Shown: in pieces, positions 41,788 through 50,353 of the stretch | How positions within the stretch are numbered: the first letter of the stretch is position 1 | Layout of the letters: each line of letters starts with the position of its first letter | NCBI RefSeq assembly: GCF_015776785.2 | Contig: NZ_LFMD02000003.1 | Span: forward strand, 800,751-864,750 | Source: Kitasatospora sp. SUK 42 | GTDB taxonomy: Bacteria > Actinomycetota > Actinomycetes > Streptomycetales > Streptomycetaceae | Direction of reading: 5' to 3' | DNA: 64,000 nucleotides | Notes under the pieces: generated by a model | Told to the model about the DNA's origin: nothing | Seen by the model: only the letters and a program-made list of their open reading frames with translations | Database searches by the model: none | Translations under genes and position numbers: made by a program

Positions 41788-42801
41788 CTACTCCCGCCCG
41801 CTCTGGGTGAAGCTCATGTCGGCGTAGCGGTCGCCGACCACCCGGCCGGCGACCGGCTCCAGCAGCGCCAGCTCCTCCTCGGTGAGCCGCAGCGTCGCCG
41901 CCGCGGTGTTCTCCAGGAGCCGGGCACGCTTGCGGGTGCCCGGGATCGGCACCACGGTCAGCCCGTGCACCTCGGACTGCCGGTGCACCCAGGCGAGCGC
42001 GACCTGGGCCATGGTCACCCCGCGGGCCTCCGCGATCTCCCGCAGCGGCGCCAGCAGTTCGCCGTTGGCCGCCGCGTTCTCCCCGGTGAACCGCGGCTGG
42101 CTGCGCCGGAAGTCGTCCGCCGCGAGCTGCTCGGCGGCCTGGAACGCACCGGTCAGGAAGCCCCGCCCGAGCGGCGAGTACGGCACGAAGGCGACGCCCA
42201 GCTCGGCCGCGGCCGGCACCGCCGTCCGCTCGACGTCCCGGGAGAACACCGACCACTCGGACTGGAGCGCGGCGATCGGGTGGATCGCGTGCGCCTCGCG
42301 CAGCTCCGCCCCGGTCACCTCGGACAGGCCCAGCTGCCGCACCTTGCCGGCCTTGACCAACTCGGCCATGGTGCCCACCGATTCGGCCAGCGGCACGGCC
42401 GGGTCGCGCCGGTGCATGTAGTAGAGGTCGATCTCGTCCACGCCGAGGCGGCGCAGCGAGGCGTCGACCGCGGACCGGATGTACGCCGGGTCGTTGCTGA
42501 TGCTCCGGCGGCCCGGGTCGTCCTCTCTGCGGACCAGCGCGAACTTGGTGGCGAGCACCACCCGGTCCCGGTTGGCCCGGACGAAGGGGCCGATGAACTC
42601 CTCGTTGCTGCCGAAGCCGTAGGCGTCGGCGGTGTCGAACAGCGTGACGCCGGCCTCCAGCGCGGCGTCCAGGGTGGCGAGGGCCTCACCGGAGTCGGTG
42701 GGGCCGTAGAACTCGCTCATGCCCATGCAGCCGAGGCCCTGGACGCCCACCAGCGGGCCGTCGGTGCCGAGGGGGGCGGTGGGGAGGGCGGGGTGAGTCA
42801 T
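41788..42801 (-). CDS. Aldo/keto reductase
   Basis: 337-residue NADPH-dependent TIM-barrel oxidoreductase reducing aldehydes or ketones. The catalytic tetrad is visible: Asp and Tyr in FDTADAYGFGSNEEF (about 56-70), Lys in VLATKFAL and His in DLYYMHRRDP. The C terminus carries VVPIPGTRKRARLLEN, the NADP-binding motif. Its ATG overlaps the MerR stop codon (ATGA, 42798-42801), so regulator and enzyme are translated together and should be induced together. The substrate is unknown; a reactive aldehyde or electrophile sensed by MerR would fit. Confidence 0.93.
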   Translation of the reverse strand: MTHPALPTAPLGTDGPLVGVQGLGCMGMSEFYGPTDSGEALATLDAALEAGVTLFDTADAYGFGSNEEFIGPFVRANRDRVVLATKFALVRREDDPGRRSISNDPAYIRSAVDASLRRLGVDEIDLYYMHRRDPAVPLAESVGTMAELVKAGKVRQLGLSEVTGAELREAHAIHPIAALQSEWSVFSRDVERTAVPAAAELGVAFVPYSPLGRGFLTGAFQAAEQLAADDFRRSQPRFTGENAAANGELLAPLREIAEARGVTMAQVALAWVHRQSEVHGLTVVPIPGTRKRARLLENTAAATLRLTEEELALLEPVAGRVVGDRYADMSFTQSGRE

Positions 42802-43298
42802 GCGATGTGCTCTTCCTCTACTCGGTGGTTGCGGCGTCGGTCGGGGGCGCCGGTGTCGTCGGCGGTCCTCCCGGCGTAGAGATCGATCTTGTAGTCGAGA
42901 ACGGCCAGGGTGGCCCGGAGGTCGGCGATCCGCTGCCGGACCTCCTCGCGCTGCGTCTCCAGCAGCTGTCGCCGTTCCTCGTAGGTCTGTTCGCCGCGGC
43001 GGACCATGTCGACGTACCTGAGCATGTCGGCCACCGACATGCCGGTCAGCCGCAGCTTCCCCAGGAAGGCCAGCCGGTGCAGGTCGGCGTCGCAGTAGCG
43101 GCGCTGGCCGCCGGCCGCGCGGTCGACCGGGTCGAGCAGGCCGATCCGCTCGTACCAGCGCAGCGTGTGCGCGGTCAGGCCGCTGGCCGCGGCGACCTCG
43201 CTGATGGTGTGCCGCGCGGTCGGGTCCGAGTCGCCGACCGGGTTGTTGTAGACCTCGGAACAGCTCCGTGGACCGGCCGCGTGCGCGGGTGTGGCCAT
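42798..43298 (-). CDS. MerR-family transcriptional regulator
   Basis: 166-residue MerR activator. The helix-turn-helix is ISEVAAASGLTAHTLRWYERIGLLDPVDR (about 32-60), followed by the wing GGQRRYCDADLHRLAFLGKLRLTGMSVADM and a long dimerisation helix (EERRQLLETQREEVRQRIADLRATLAVLDYKI). No metal-binding Cys cluster is seen, so an organic or redox ligand is more likely. It is co-translated with the downstream aldo/keto reductase and probably autoregulated through the TTGGAGTG dyad at 43343-43358. Confidence 0.93.
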   Translation of the reverse strand: MATPAHAAGPRSCSEVYNNPVGDSDPTARHTISEVAAASGLTAHTLRWYERIGLLDPVDRAAGGQRRYCDADLHRLAFLGKLRLTGMSVADMLRYVDMVRRGEQTYEERRQLLETQREEVRQRIADLRATLAVLDYKIDLYAGRTADDTGAPDRRRNHRVEEEHIA

Positions 43299-43342
43299 GA
43301 TCGCTTCCCCCTGTCCTGTGCGACGTCGATGACGCTATCGAG

Positions 43343-43358
43343 TTGGAGTGCACTCCAA
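43343..43358 (-). promoter_or_regulatory. Perfect 16-bp dyad, probable MerR operator
   Basis: TTGGAGTGCACTCCAA lies 45 bases upstream of the merR start and between it and the divergent serine hydrolase gene. The sequence is of the kind bound by MerR proteins over long promoter spacers. Confidence 0.75.
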
Positions 43359-43406
43359 GCAAGCCTCCCGTCCGGGCGTTCCCGCAACCCGGCTAGAGTC
43401 GAACGC

Positions 43407-44240
43407 ATGGAGAGCTTGCGGATGATCGAGAACTGGCCGGTGCCCCACGCCGCGGCGGCGGTGGTCCGGGGGTCGGACGGTGCGGTGCTGGGCGCGCACG
43501 GACCGCAGCAGCACCTCTTCCCGCTGGCGTCGGTGACCAAGCCGCTCAGCGCGTACGCGGCGCTGATCGCGATCGAGGAGGGCGTGTTCGAGCTGGACGA
43601 CCCGGCCGGCCCGCCCGGTTCGACCGTGCGCCACCTGCTCGCCCACACCTCCGGCCTGGGCTACGACGAGGACCGGGTGTTCGCCGAGCCCGGCAACCGC
43701 CGGCTCTACTCCAACGCCGGTTTCGACGCGCTGGCCCGCGCGCTGTCCGAGGCCGCCGGGATCGCGTTCCACCAGTACGTCGCCGAGGCGGTGTTCGAGC
43801 CGCTGGGCATGAGCGACACCGTGCTCAACACCGCGCACAGGTCCCCGGCCGGGGCCGGCGGCCTGTCCACCGTCGCCGACCTCACCCGCTTCGCCGCCGA
43901 GCTCCAGTCGCCGAAGCTGCTGGACGCCTCCACCCTCCGCCGGGCCACCCGCGAGGTCGCCTTCCCGGGCACCAACGGCGTGCTGCCCGGCTACGGCCAC
44001 CGACGCCCGAACGACTGGGGCCTCGGCTTCGAGATCCGCGACGGCAAGAGCCCGCACTGGACCGGCACCGCCAACTCCCCCGAGACCTTCGGCCACTTCG
44101 GCCAGTCCGGCACCTTCCTGTGGGTCGACCCCCGGGCCGGCGTGGCCTGCATCGCGCTCACCGACCGGGACTTCGGCCCCTGGGCCGTCGAGGCCTGGCC
44201 CCCGCTCTCCGACGCCGTCCTGGCGGAGCTCGGGAACTGA
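43407..44240 (+). CDS. Serine hydrolase, beta-lactamase/esterase (class C-like) family
   Basis: 277-residue penicillin-binding-protein-like hydrolase. The nucleophile motif SxxK is SVTK in PLASVTKPLSAY (Ser about 42), and the second motif YxN is LYSNAGF. FGHFGQSG near the end probably replaces the KTG box. There is no signal peptide, which makes a cytosolic esterase more likely than an antibiotic resistance enzyme. TAGAGT lies 7 bases before ATG 43407 with no Shine-Dalgarno, suggesting a leaderless mRNA. It is divergent from the MerR gene and could share its operator. The substrate is unknown. Confidence 0.87.
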   Translation: MESLRMIENWPVPHAAAAVVRGSDGAVLGAHGPQQHLFPLASVTKPLSAYAALIAIEEGVFELDDPAGPPGSTVRHLLAHTSGLGYDEDRVFAEPGNRRLYSNAGFDALARALSEAAGIAFHQYVAEAVFEPLGMSDTVLNTAHRSPAGAGGLSTVADLTRFAAELQSPKLLDASTLRRATREVAFPGTNGVLPGYGHRRPNDWGLGFEIRDGKSPHWTGTANSPETFGHFGQSGTFLWVDPRAGVACIALTDRDFGPWAVEAWPPLSDAVLAELGN

Positions 44241-44253
44241 CGGAGCCCGGGAA

Positions 44254-45030
44254 CTAGCCGTACGAGACCGGCGAGTGCATCTCCCAGAGCAGGAGTTCGG
44301 CGCCGGTCTCGCCCGCCGTCGGGTCGGCGAAGGCCTCGCCGGTGATCCGCACGCTGTCGCCCGGGACCATCGAGCGGCCGCCGCCCCTGGGCCCCGGGAC
44401 CGTCCGGTAGCCCAGCGCGCCGGCCGTCAGGTGGGCGTACCGCCAGGGGGCCTCGGGCAGTTGCGGCAGCGGCTGCCACGGGCCGGCGGTGGCCAGCCAG
44501 AGCGCGGCGTCGCCGCGGCGCAGTCGCAGGGCGTCCGTCCCGGCGTCGCGCTCCAGCCCGGAGGCCAGCAGCGTCAACCCGCCGTGCGCGTGTTCCACCT
44601 TGCGCAGGCCGTACGCGGGGGCCGCGTCGAACTCGTCCGGCTGGAGCCACATCTGGACGAAGCGCACCGGCCCGGTGGCACCGCCGACGTTGCGCTCGGT
44701 GTGGGTGACGCCGGAGCCCGCACTGAGGTGCTGGACCATGCCCGGGCGGACCACCCCGCTGTGGCCGTGCGAGTCCCGGTGGGCCAGCGCGCCCTCCAGC
44801 ACCCAGGTGAGGATCTCGGTGTCCCGGTGCTTGTGCTCCTCGAACCCCGCCCCGGGGGCGAGGAGTTCCTCGTTGCACGCGAGCAGCGCGCCGAAGTGCG
44901 TGTTCTTCGGGTCGTAGTGGCCGGAGAAGGAGAACGCGTGGCGGGTCTCCACGCCCTCGGCCGGGGTGGAGCGGTAGCGCTCGGCGGTGCGGCGCAGGTC
45001 GGCACGGGGGCGGTCGGAGGCGTCGGTCAC
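44254..45030 (-). CDS. Pirin family protein (YhaK-like)
   Basis: 258-residue bicupin. The metal-binding residues of the N-terminal cupin appear in FEEHKHRDTEILTWVLEGALAHRDSHGH (His, His, Glu) and VTHTERN (His). Around them are RHAFSFSGHYDPKNTHFGALLACNEE, the usual pirin start, and FVQMWLQPDE. Some pirins are quercetinases and others are redox-sensitive co-regulators; the role here is not clear. GTG 45030 is chosen because family similarity begins soon after, while upstream residues are Arg-rich and unconserved. It converges on the serine hydrolase gene. Confidence 0.88.
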   Translation of the reverse strand: MTDASDRPRADLRRTAERYRSTPAEGVETRHAFSFSGHYDPKNTHFGALLACNEELLAPGAGFEEHKHRDTEILTWVLEGALAHRDSHGHSGVVRPGMVQHLSAGSGVTHTERNVGGATGPVRFVQMWLQPDEFDAAPAYGLRKVEHAHGGLTLLASGLERDAGTDALRLRRGDAALWLATAGPWQPLPQLPEAPWRYAHLTAGALGYRTVPGPRGGGRSMVPGDSVRITGEAFADPTAGETGAELLLWEMHSPVSYG

Positions 45031-45122
45031 GCCCCCACGGTAGCGGGTGTGACCCTTGCCACCGCGCCGCTGCACCGGGGGGTGTGCACGAGCAGTCACT
45101 CGCGTGAGGCAGTCTTGTCCTT

Positions 45123-46424
45123 GTGCCAGCCGCTTCCGCGAACTCCAAGAGCGAACCCAGTCCCGCAGCCGAACCGACCGGGAAGAGCCCCGCTGCCCGG
45201 GACCGCCCCGGCCGGGCGGCGCCCCGTCTGACGGCGCAGGAGCGCAGAAACGTCGCCGAACGGGCCGAGCGCCGGGCGGCGACGCTCAAGCGGCTGGAGA
45301 AGTCCTCGGGCAAGCTGGCCAGCGCCGCGATCGCGCGGATGGACGACCAGCTCGGCTGGTACCGGCGGATGCCTCCGGAGCACCGTTCCTGGATCGGTCT
45401 GGTCGCCCAGGCCGGCATCGCGGCCTTCACCGAGTGGTACCGCCACCCCGACGCCGCCCAGGCGATCTCCACCGACGTCTTCGGCACCGCCCCGCGCGAG
45501 CTGACCCGGGCGATCACCCTGCGCCAGACCGTGGAGCTGATCCGCACCACGATCGAGGTGATGGAGGAGGCCATCGAGGAGGTGGCCGCCCCCGGCGACG
45601 AGGCGGACATGCGCGAGTCCGTGCTGGTCTACGCCCGGGAGATCGCCTTCGCCACCGCCCAGGTGTACGCCCAGGCCGCGGAGGCGCGCGGCGCCTGGGA
45701 CGCCCGGCTGGAGGCGCTGGTGGTCAACTCGCTGCTCTCCGGCGACGCCGACGAGGGCGTGCTCTCCCGGGCCGCCGCGCTCGGCTGGGGGCAGCCCAGC
45801 CAGGTGCGGGTGGTGATGGGCAGCGCGCCGGACGGCGACAGCGAGCTGGTGGTCGAGGCGATCCGCCGGGCCGCCCGGTACGCCAAGCTGAACGTGCTGA
45901 CCGGGGTGCTGGGCAAGCGCCTGGTGGTCGTGGTCGGCGGCGACAAGGAGCCGGTGCACGCCGCCCGGGCGCTGATCGGCCAGTTCGCGCCGGGCCCGGT
46001 GGTGATCGGCCCGACCGTGCCGGATCTCCTGTCGGCGACCCGCTCCGCCCACGCCGCCGCGGCCGGACTGCGCGCCTGCGCCGCCTGGCCGGACGCCCCC
46101 CGCCCGGTGCTGGCCGATGACCTGCTGCCCGAGCGCGCGCTCGCCGGGGACCAGGCCGCGCGCCGCCAGCTGGTGGAGGAGATCTACACACCGCTGGACG
46201 AGGCCGGTTCCGCGCTGCTGGAGACGCTGAGTGTCTATCTGGAACAGGCCTCCTCACTTGAGGGGGCGGCCCGGATGCTCTTCGTCCACCCCAACACGGT
46301 GCGCTACCGGCTACGACGTGTGACCGACGTCACGGGGTACGCCCCCTCCGACGTACGTTCGGCGTTCACTCTGCGGATCGCACTGGCCCTCGGCCGACTC
46401 ACCGCCGACGGGGAGCCGGGCTGA
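45123..46424 (+). CDS. fasR: FasR-like PucR-family activator of fatty acid synthesis
   Basis: 433-residue regulator. The C terminus has the PucR helix-turn-helix ASSLEGAARMLFVHPNTVRYRLRRVTDVTGY (about 375-410) followed by FTLRIALALGRL. The middle holds a GGDEF-like CdaR region (about 195-330). In Streptomyces coelicolor the gene directly upstream of fabD is the PucR-type activator FasR, and both family and order match here. GTG 45123 has CAGTCT 7 bases upstream and no Shine-Dalgarno, fitting a leaderless message. It presumably binds the fabD promoter, 91 bases downstream of its stop, and may sense acyl thioesters. Confidence 0.9.
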   Translation: MPAASANSKSEPSPAAEPTGKSPAARDRPGRAAPRLTAQERRNVAERAERRAATLKRLEKSSGKLASAAIARMDDQLGWYRRMPPEHRSWIGLVAQAGIAAFTEWYRHPDAAQAISTDVFGTAPRELTRAITLRQTVELIRTTIEVMEEAIEEVAAPGDEADMRESVLVYAREIAFATAQVYAQAAEARGAWDARLEALVVNSLLSGDADEGVLSRAAALGWGQPSQVRVVMGSAPDGDSELVVEAIRRAARYAKLNVLTGVLGKRLVVVVGGDKEPVHAARALIGQFAPGPVVIGPTVPDLLSATRSAHAAAAGLRACAAWPDAPRPVLADDLLPERALAGDQAARRQLVEEIYTPLDEAGSALLETLSVYLEQASSLEGAARMLFVHPNTVRYRLRRVTDVTGYAPSDVRSAFTLRIALALGRLTADGEPG

Positions 46425-46438
46425 GCCGGGATGTAGGG

Positions 46439-46458
46439 ACCATACAATCCCGGATGGT
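46439..46458 (+). promoter_or_regulatory. fabD operon promoter with ACCAT/ATGGT dyad
   Basis: Inverted repeat ACCAT-N10-ATGGT (46439-46458) in the 91 bases between fasR and fabD. A good -10 box, TACAAT (46443-46448), overlaps its left arm. Likely the regulated start of the fab operon and a candidate FasR site. Confidence 0.55.
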
Positions 46459-46515
46459 TTTCTTCGTTACCGTCGCCTACCCGCCCCTGGGCGCCTGGCG
46501 AGAGAGGGTTGAACC

Positions 46516-47466
46516 GTGCTCGTAATCGTCGCCCCTGGACAGGGTGCCCAGTCCCCCGGTTTCCTCAGCCCCTGGCTGGAGCTCGACGGTGTCGCTGACC
46601 GCCTGCGCGGCTGGTCGGAGGTCGCCGGGCTCGACCTGGTGCACGCCGGCACCGAGGCGTCCGCCGAGGAGATCAAGGACACCGCCGTCGCCCAGCCGCT
46701 GCTGGTCGCGGCCGGCCTGGTCACCGCCCGTGAACTGTTCCCGGACGAGGACGTCGCCCGCAAGCTGGTCGGCGCCGTCGCGGGCCACAGCGTCGGCGAG
46801 ATCACCGCCGCCGCCGGCGCCGGGGTGCTCAGCGCCCACGACGCGCTGGCCTTCGTCCGCGAGCGCGGCCGGGCCATGGCCGAGGCCGCCGCCGTCACCG
46901 AGACCGGCATGACCGCCGTGCTCGGCGGCGACCCCGAGGTCGTCGCGGCGAAGCTGGCCGAGCACGGCCTGACCGCGGCCAACAACAACGGTGGCGGCCA
47001 GATCGTCGCCGCCGGCACGCTGGCCCAGCTGGAGGCGCTGAAGGCGGACCCGCCGACCGGCTCCAAGCTGATCGCCCTCAAGGTGGCCGGCGCGTTCCAC
47101 ACCGAACACATGGCCCCGGGCGTCGAGCGGCTGGCCAGGCTGGCCCCGACCCTGACGGTGGCCGATCCGCAGGTCCGCTACGTCTCCAACAAGGACGGCG
47201 AGGTCGTGGACTCGGGCGCCGAGGTGCTCGCGCGCCTGGTGTCGCAGGTCTCCAACCCGGTCCGCTGGGACCTCTGCATGGAGACCCTCGGGCAGCTGGG
47301 CGCGACCGCCGTGATCGAGCTGTCCCCCGCGGGCACCCTCACCGGGCTGCTCAAGCGCAACCTCAAGGGTGTGGCCACGCTCGCCCTCAAGACCCCCGCC
47401 GATCTGGACAAGGCCCGCGAGCTGATCGCGGAGCACGGCGGTCAGGAGCAGGAGAACCAGGCATGA
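46516..47466 (+). CDS. fabD: Malonyl-CoA:ACP transacylase
   Basis: 316-residue cytosolic enzyme that moves malonyl groups from CoA to acyl carrier protein. The N terminus is LVIVAPGQGAQSPGF, the active-site Ser about 92 sits in GHSVGEITAA, RERGRAMAEA carries the carboxylate-binding Arg, and His about 195 in GAFHTEHM completes the dyad. Near the end VIELSPAGTLTGLLKRNL matches the family. GTG 46516 follows AGAGAGGG. Its stop overlaps the fabH start (ATGA, 47463-47466), showing coupling. First gene of the type II fatty acid synthase operon; it may also serve polyketide synthases, as known in streptomycetes. Confidence 0.97.
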   Translation: MLVIVAPGQGAQSPGFLSPWLELDGVADRLRGWSEVAGLDLVHAGTEASAEEIKDTAVAQPLLVAAGLVTARELFPDEDVARKLVGAVAGHSVGEITAAAGAGVLSAHDALAFVRERGRAMAEAAAVTETGMTAVLGGDPEVVAAKLAEHGLTAANNNGGGQIVAAGTLAQLEALKADPPTGSKLIALKVAGAFHTEHMAPGVERLARLAPTLTVADPQVRYVSNKDGEVVDSGAEVLARLVSQVSNPVRWDLCMETLGQLGATAVIELSPAGTLTGLLKRNLKGVATLALKTPADLDKARELIAEHGGQEQENQA

Positions 47467-48494
47467 CCAAGCCCCAGATCCGTCCCTCCACCGGCCCGCA
47501 GTTCTCGCGCATCCACGGTGTCGGCGGCTACCGACCGGTCCGGGTCATCCCCAACTCCGAGGTCCTGGAGTGGATCGACTCCTCGGACGAGTGGATCCGC
47601 ACCCGCAGCGGAATCACCGAGCGCCGCTGGGCCGGCCCGGAGGAGAGCGTCTCCGAGATGTCGGTGCAGGCCGCCGGCAAGGCCATCGCGCAGGCCGGGA
47701 TCTCCCCCGACCAGATCGGCGGCGTGATCGTCTCGACGGTCTCGCACTTCAAGCAGACCCCCGCGATCGCCACCGAGATCGCCGAGCGGCTCGGCTGCGG
47801 AACCGCCCCGGCCTTCGACATCTCGGCCGCCTGCGCCGGCTTCGGCTACGGCCTGGGCCTGGCCGACGGCATGATCCGCGGCGGCAACGCCGAGTACGTG
47901 CTGGTGATCGGCGTCGAGCGGCTCAGCGACCTGACCGACCGGTCGGACCGTTCGACCGCGTTCATCTTCGGCGACGGCGCCGGCGCCGCGATCGTCGGTC
48001 CCTCCGACATCCCCGGCATCGGCAAGCTGGTCTGGGGCTCGGACGGCTCGCAGGCCGACCTGATCACCCAGACCGAGGCCTGGGACACCGCCTTCGCCAA
48101 GCCCGACGCGATCAACGGCGCGGGCGAGGAGGCCAAGTGGCCGGCCCTGCGGATGGACGGCCAGCCGGTCTTCCGCTGGGCGGTCTGGGAGATGGCCAAG
48201 GTGGCCCAGCAGGCGCTGGACGCCGCCGGGGTCACCGCCGACCAGCTCGGCGCCTTCATCCCGCACCAGGCCAACATGCGGATCACCGACGCCATGATCA
48301 AGGCCCTCAAGCTGCCGGAGTCGGTGCCCGTCGCCCGGGACATCGCCGAGACCGGCAACACCTCCGCGGCCTCCATCCCGCTGGCGATGGAGCGCATGCT
48401 GGAGAGCGGCGAGGCCCACAGTGGCGACCTGGCGCTGATCATCGGGTTCGGGGCGGGTCTCGTGTACGCCGCGGCAGTCGTTACGCTCCCTTAG
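47463..48494 (+). CDS. fabH: 3-oxoacyl-ACP synthase III
   Basis: 343-residue KASIII that starts fatty acid synthesis by condensing a CoA-linked primer with malonyl-ACP; in streptomycetes branched primers give branched-chain lipids. The catalytic triad is clear: Cys about 124 in FDISAACAGFGYG, His about 268 in IPHQANMRI and Asn about 299 in ETGNTSAASIPLA. SSDEWIRTRSGITERRW is the family's N-terminal block. Its ATG overlaps the fabD stop codon. acpP follows after 80 bases, in which no terminator is seen. Confidence 0.97.
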   Translation: MTKPQIRPSTGPQFSRIHGVGGYRPVRVIPNSEVLEWIDSSDEWIRTRSGITERRWAGPEESVSEMSVQAAGKAIAQAGISPDQIGGVIVSTVSHFKQTPAIATEIAERLGCGTAPAFDISAACAGFGYGLGLADGMIRGGNAEYVLVIGVERLSDLTDRSDRSTAFIFGDGAGAAIVGPSDIPGIGKLVWGSDGSQADLITQTEAWDTAFAKPDAINGAGEEAKWPALRMDGQPVFRWAVWEMAKVAQQALDAAGVTADQLGAFIPHQANMRITDAMIKALKLPESVPVARDIAETGNTSAASIPLAMERMLESGEAHSGDLALIIGFGAGLVYAAAVVTLP

Positions 48495-48574
48495 GCGCGT
48501 TTCGCCCCAACCATCCACAAGCGTGTGTTCGGCCGCCGGTCGGACACGTTCAACACCGAAGAGGAGCAGCCAGT

Positions 48575-48817
48575 ATGGCTACCAAGGACGAGGTCCTGGA
48601 AGGTCTCGCCGAGATCGTCAACGAGATCGCCGGCATCCCGACCGAGGACGTCCAGATCGACAAGTCCTTCACCGACGACCTGGACGTCGACTCGCTGTCC
48701 ATGGTCGAGGTCGTCGTGGCCGCCGAGGAGCGCTTCGACGTCAAGATCCCGGACGACGAGGTCAAGAACCTGAAGACCGTCGGCGACGCGGTGGACTACA
48801 TCCTCGCCCACGCCTGA
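48575..48817 (+). CDS. acpP: Acyl carrier protein
   Basis: 80-residue acidic four-helix carrier of fatty acid synthesis, carrying acyl chains on 4'-phosphopantetheine at Ser40 in DDLDVDSLSMVEVVVAAEE. The N terminus is MATKDEVLEGLAEIVNEIAG and the end is VGDAVDYILAHA. ATG 48575 is chosen for the GAGGAG upstream and the exact length of actinobacterial AcpP. Together with its fabD-fabH-acpP-fabF setting this marks primary metabolism, not a polyketide carrier. A 180-base spacer separates it from fabF. Confidence 0.98.
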   Translation: MATKDEVLEGLAEIVNEIAGIPTEDVQIDKSFTDDLDVDSLSMVEVVVAAEERFDVKIPDDEVKNLKTVGDAVDYILAHA

Positions 48818-48997
48818 GCGACCGGCCCGTTCGAGTCGCACAGTCCGTCCGGCGTCAGGAACGCCATGGACGGCTGACCCGTCGGCCCGGCTCCCCGAGC
48901 CAGGCCGACCCGCCGGCCGGGACGCCCCACCGGGCGCCCGGCCGGGCCCATCCCCGGCTCGCCGCCGACCCCGCACAACGTGAAAGAAGAGAAACCA

Positions 48998-50263
48998 GTG
49001 ACCGCTGAAAACCGTACCGTGGTCGTCACGGGTATCGGCGCCTTCACGCCGCTGGGCGGCGACGCCGCCACCACCTGGGAGAACCTGGTCGCCGGGCGCT
49101 CCGGAGTGGCGGCCCTGACCGAGGAGTGGGCCCAGGAGCTGCCGGTCCGGATCGCCGCGCGCACCGCGGTCGAGCCGGGCGAGATCCTGCCCCGCCCGCT
49201 GGCCCGCAAGCTGGACCGCTCCGCCCAGTTCGCGCTGATCGCCGCCCGCGAGGCCTGGGCCGACGCCGGTTTCGAGACCCCGGCCACCGACGAGTCCTCC
49301 AAGCTCGCCCCCGAGCGCCTGGGCGCCGTCATCGCCTCCGGCATCGGCGGCGTGACCACCCTGCTCGACCAGTACGACGTGCTGCGCGAGAAGGGGGCCC
49401 GCAAGGTCTCCCCGCACACCGTCCCGATGCTGATGCCCAACTCCCCGGCGGCCAACGTCGGTCTGGAGGTCGGCGCCCGCGCCGGCGTGCACACGCCCGT
49501 CTCCGCCTGTGCCTCCGGCGCCGAGGCGATCGGCTACGCGATCGAGATGATCCGCAGCGGCCGCGCCGACGTCGTGGTGGCCGGCGGCACCGAGGCGGCG
49601 GTCCACCCGCTGCCGATCGCCGCGTTCGCCAACATGATGGCGATGTCCAAGAACAACGACGAGCCCGAGCGCGCCTCGCGCCCGTACGACAAGGCCCGCG
49701 ACGGCTTCGTGCTGGGCGAGGGCGCCGGCGTGGTCGTGCTGGAGTCGCTGGAGCACGCCGAGGCCCGCGCCGCCCGGATCTACTGCGAGGCCGTGGGCCA
49801 GGGCCTGTCCTCGGACGCCCACCACATCGCCCAGCCGGAGCCGACCGGCGCCGGTGTGGCCCGCGCGCTGGCCGACCTGTTCGAGCGCAACACCCTGGAC
49901 AAGGCCGAGATCGTGCACGTCAACGCGCACGCCACCTCGACCCCGCAGGGTGACACCGCCGAGCTGAAGGCGCTGCGCAAGGAGCTGGGCGACGACCTGG
50001 ACCACATCGCCGTCTCGGCCACCAAGTCGATGACCGGCCACCTGCTGGGCGGCGCCGGCGGCATCGAGACCGTCGCCACCGTGCTGGCCCTGCACCACCG
50101 GCTCGCCCCGCCGACCATCAACGTCGAGAACCTGGACGACGACATCGACGCGGACATCGTCCGCGACGAGGCCCGCGCCCTGCCCGAGGGCCGGATCGCC
50201 GCGCTGAACAACTCGTTCGGCTTCGGCGGCCACAACGTGGTGCTGGCCTTCCGCACCCGCTGA
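48998..50263 (+). CDS. fabF: 3-oxoacyl-ACP synthase II
   Basis: 421-residue elongating condensing enzyme (KASII). Active-site Cys about 171 lies in PVSACASGAEAIGYA, His about 311 in VNAHATSTPQGD and His about 348 in SMTGHLLGGAGGIE; the C-terminal NNSFGFGGHN motif is typical. GTG 48998 is preferred because AAGAAGAG lies just upstream; GTG 48980 contains that site. Last gene of the operon, followed by a very strong hairpin. It elongates acyl-ACP with malonyl-ACP in the cytosol. Confidence 0.97.
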   Translation: MTAENRTVVVTGIGAFTPLGGDAATTWENLVAGRSGVAALTEEWAQELPVRIAARTAVEPGEILPRPLARKLDRSAQFALIAAREAWADAGFETPATDESSKLAPERLGAVIASGIGGVTTLLDQYDVLREKGARKVSPHTVPMLMPNSPAANVGLEVGARAGVHTPVSACASGAEAIGYAIEMIRSGRADVVVAGGTEAAVHPLPIAAFANMMAMSKNNDEPERASRPYDKARDGFVLGEGAGVVVLESLEHAEARAARIYCEAVGQGLSSDAHHIAQPEPTGAGVARALADLFERNTLDKAEIVHVNAHATSTPQGDTAELKALRKELGDDLDHIAVSATKSMTGHLLGGAGGIETVATVLALHHRLAPPTINVENLDDDIDADIVRDEARALPEGRIAALNNSFGFGGHNVVLAFRTR

Positions 50264-50270
50264 CCCCGCC

Positions 50271-50319
50271 GTACGACGAAGGGCCGGCGCTCTCCGCGAG
50301 CGCCGGCCCTTCGTCGTAC
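50271..50319. terminator. Bidirectional terminator between fabF and the DUF3145 gene
   Basis: Perfect 22-bp stem (50271-50292 with 50298-50319) and TCCGC loop, 7 bases after the fabF stop, between convergent genes. Confidence 0.9.
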
Positions 50320-50353
50320 CGGTCCACATGCCGTCGGCCGTACCGCCGCGGGC

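Noticed and set aside
43407..44240. Antibiotic-resistance beta-lactamase
   Set aside because: It has SxxK and YxN motifs but no signal peptide and no clear KTG box, so a cytosolic esterase-type hydrolase is more likely.
46516..50263. Polyketide or secondary-metabolite gene cluster
   Set aside because: The fabD-fabH-acpP-fabF order, AcpP of 80 residues and the upstream fasR mark primary fatty acid synthesis. No tailoring or polyketide genes are present.
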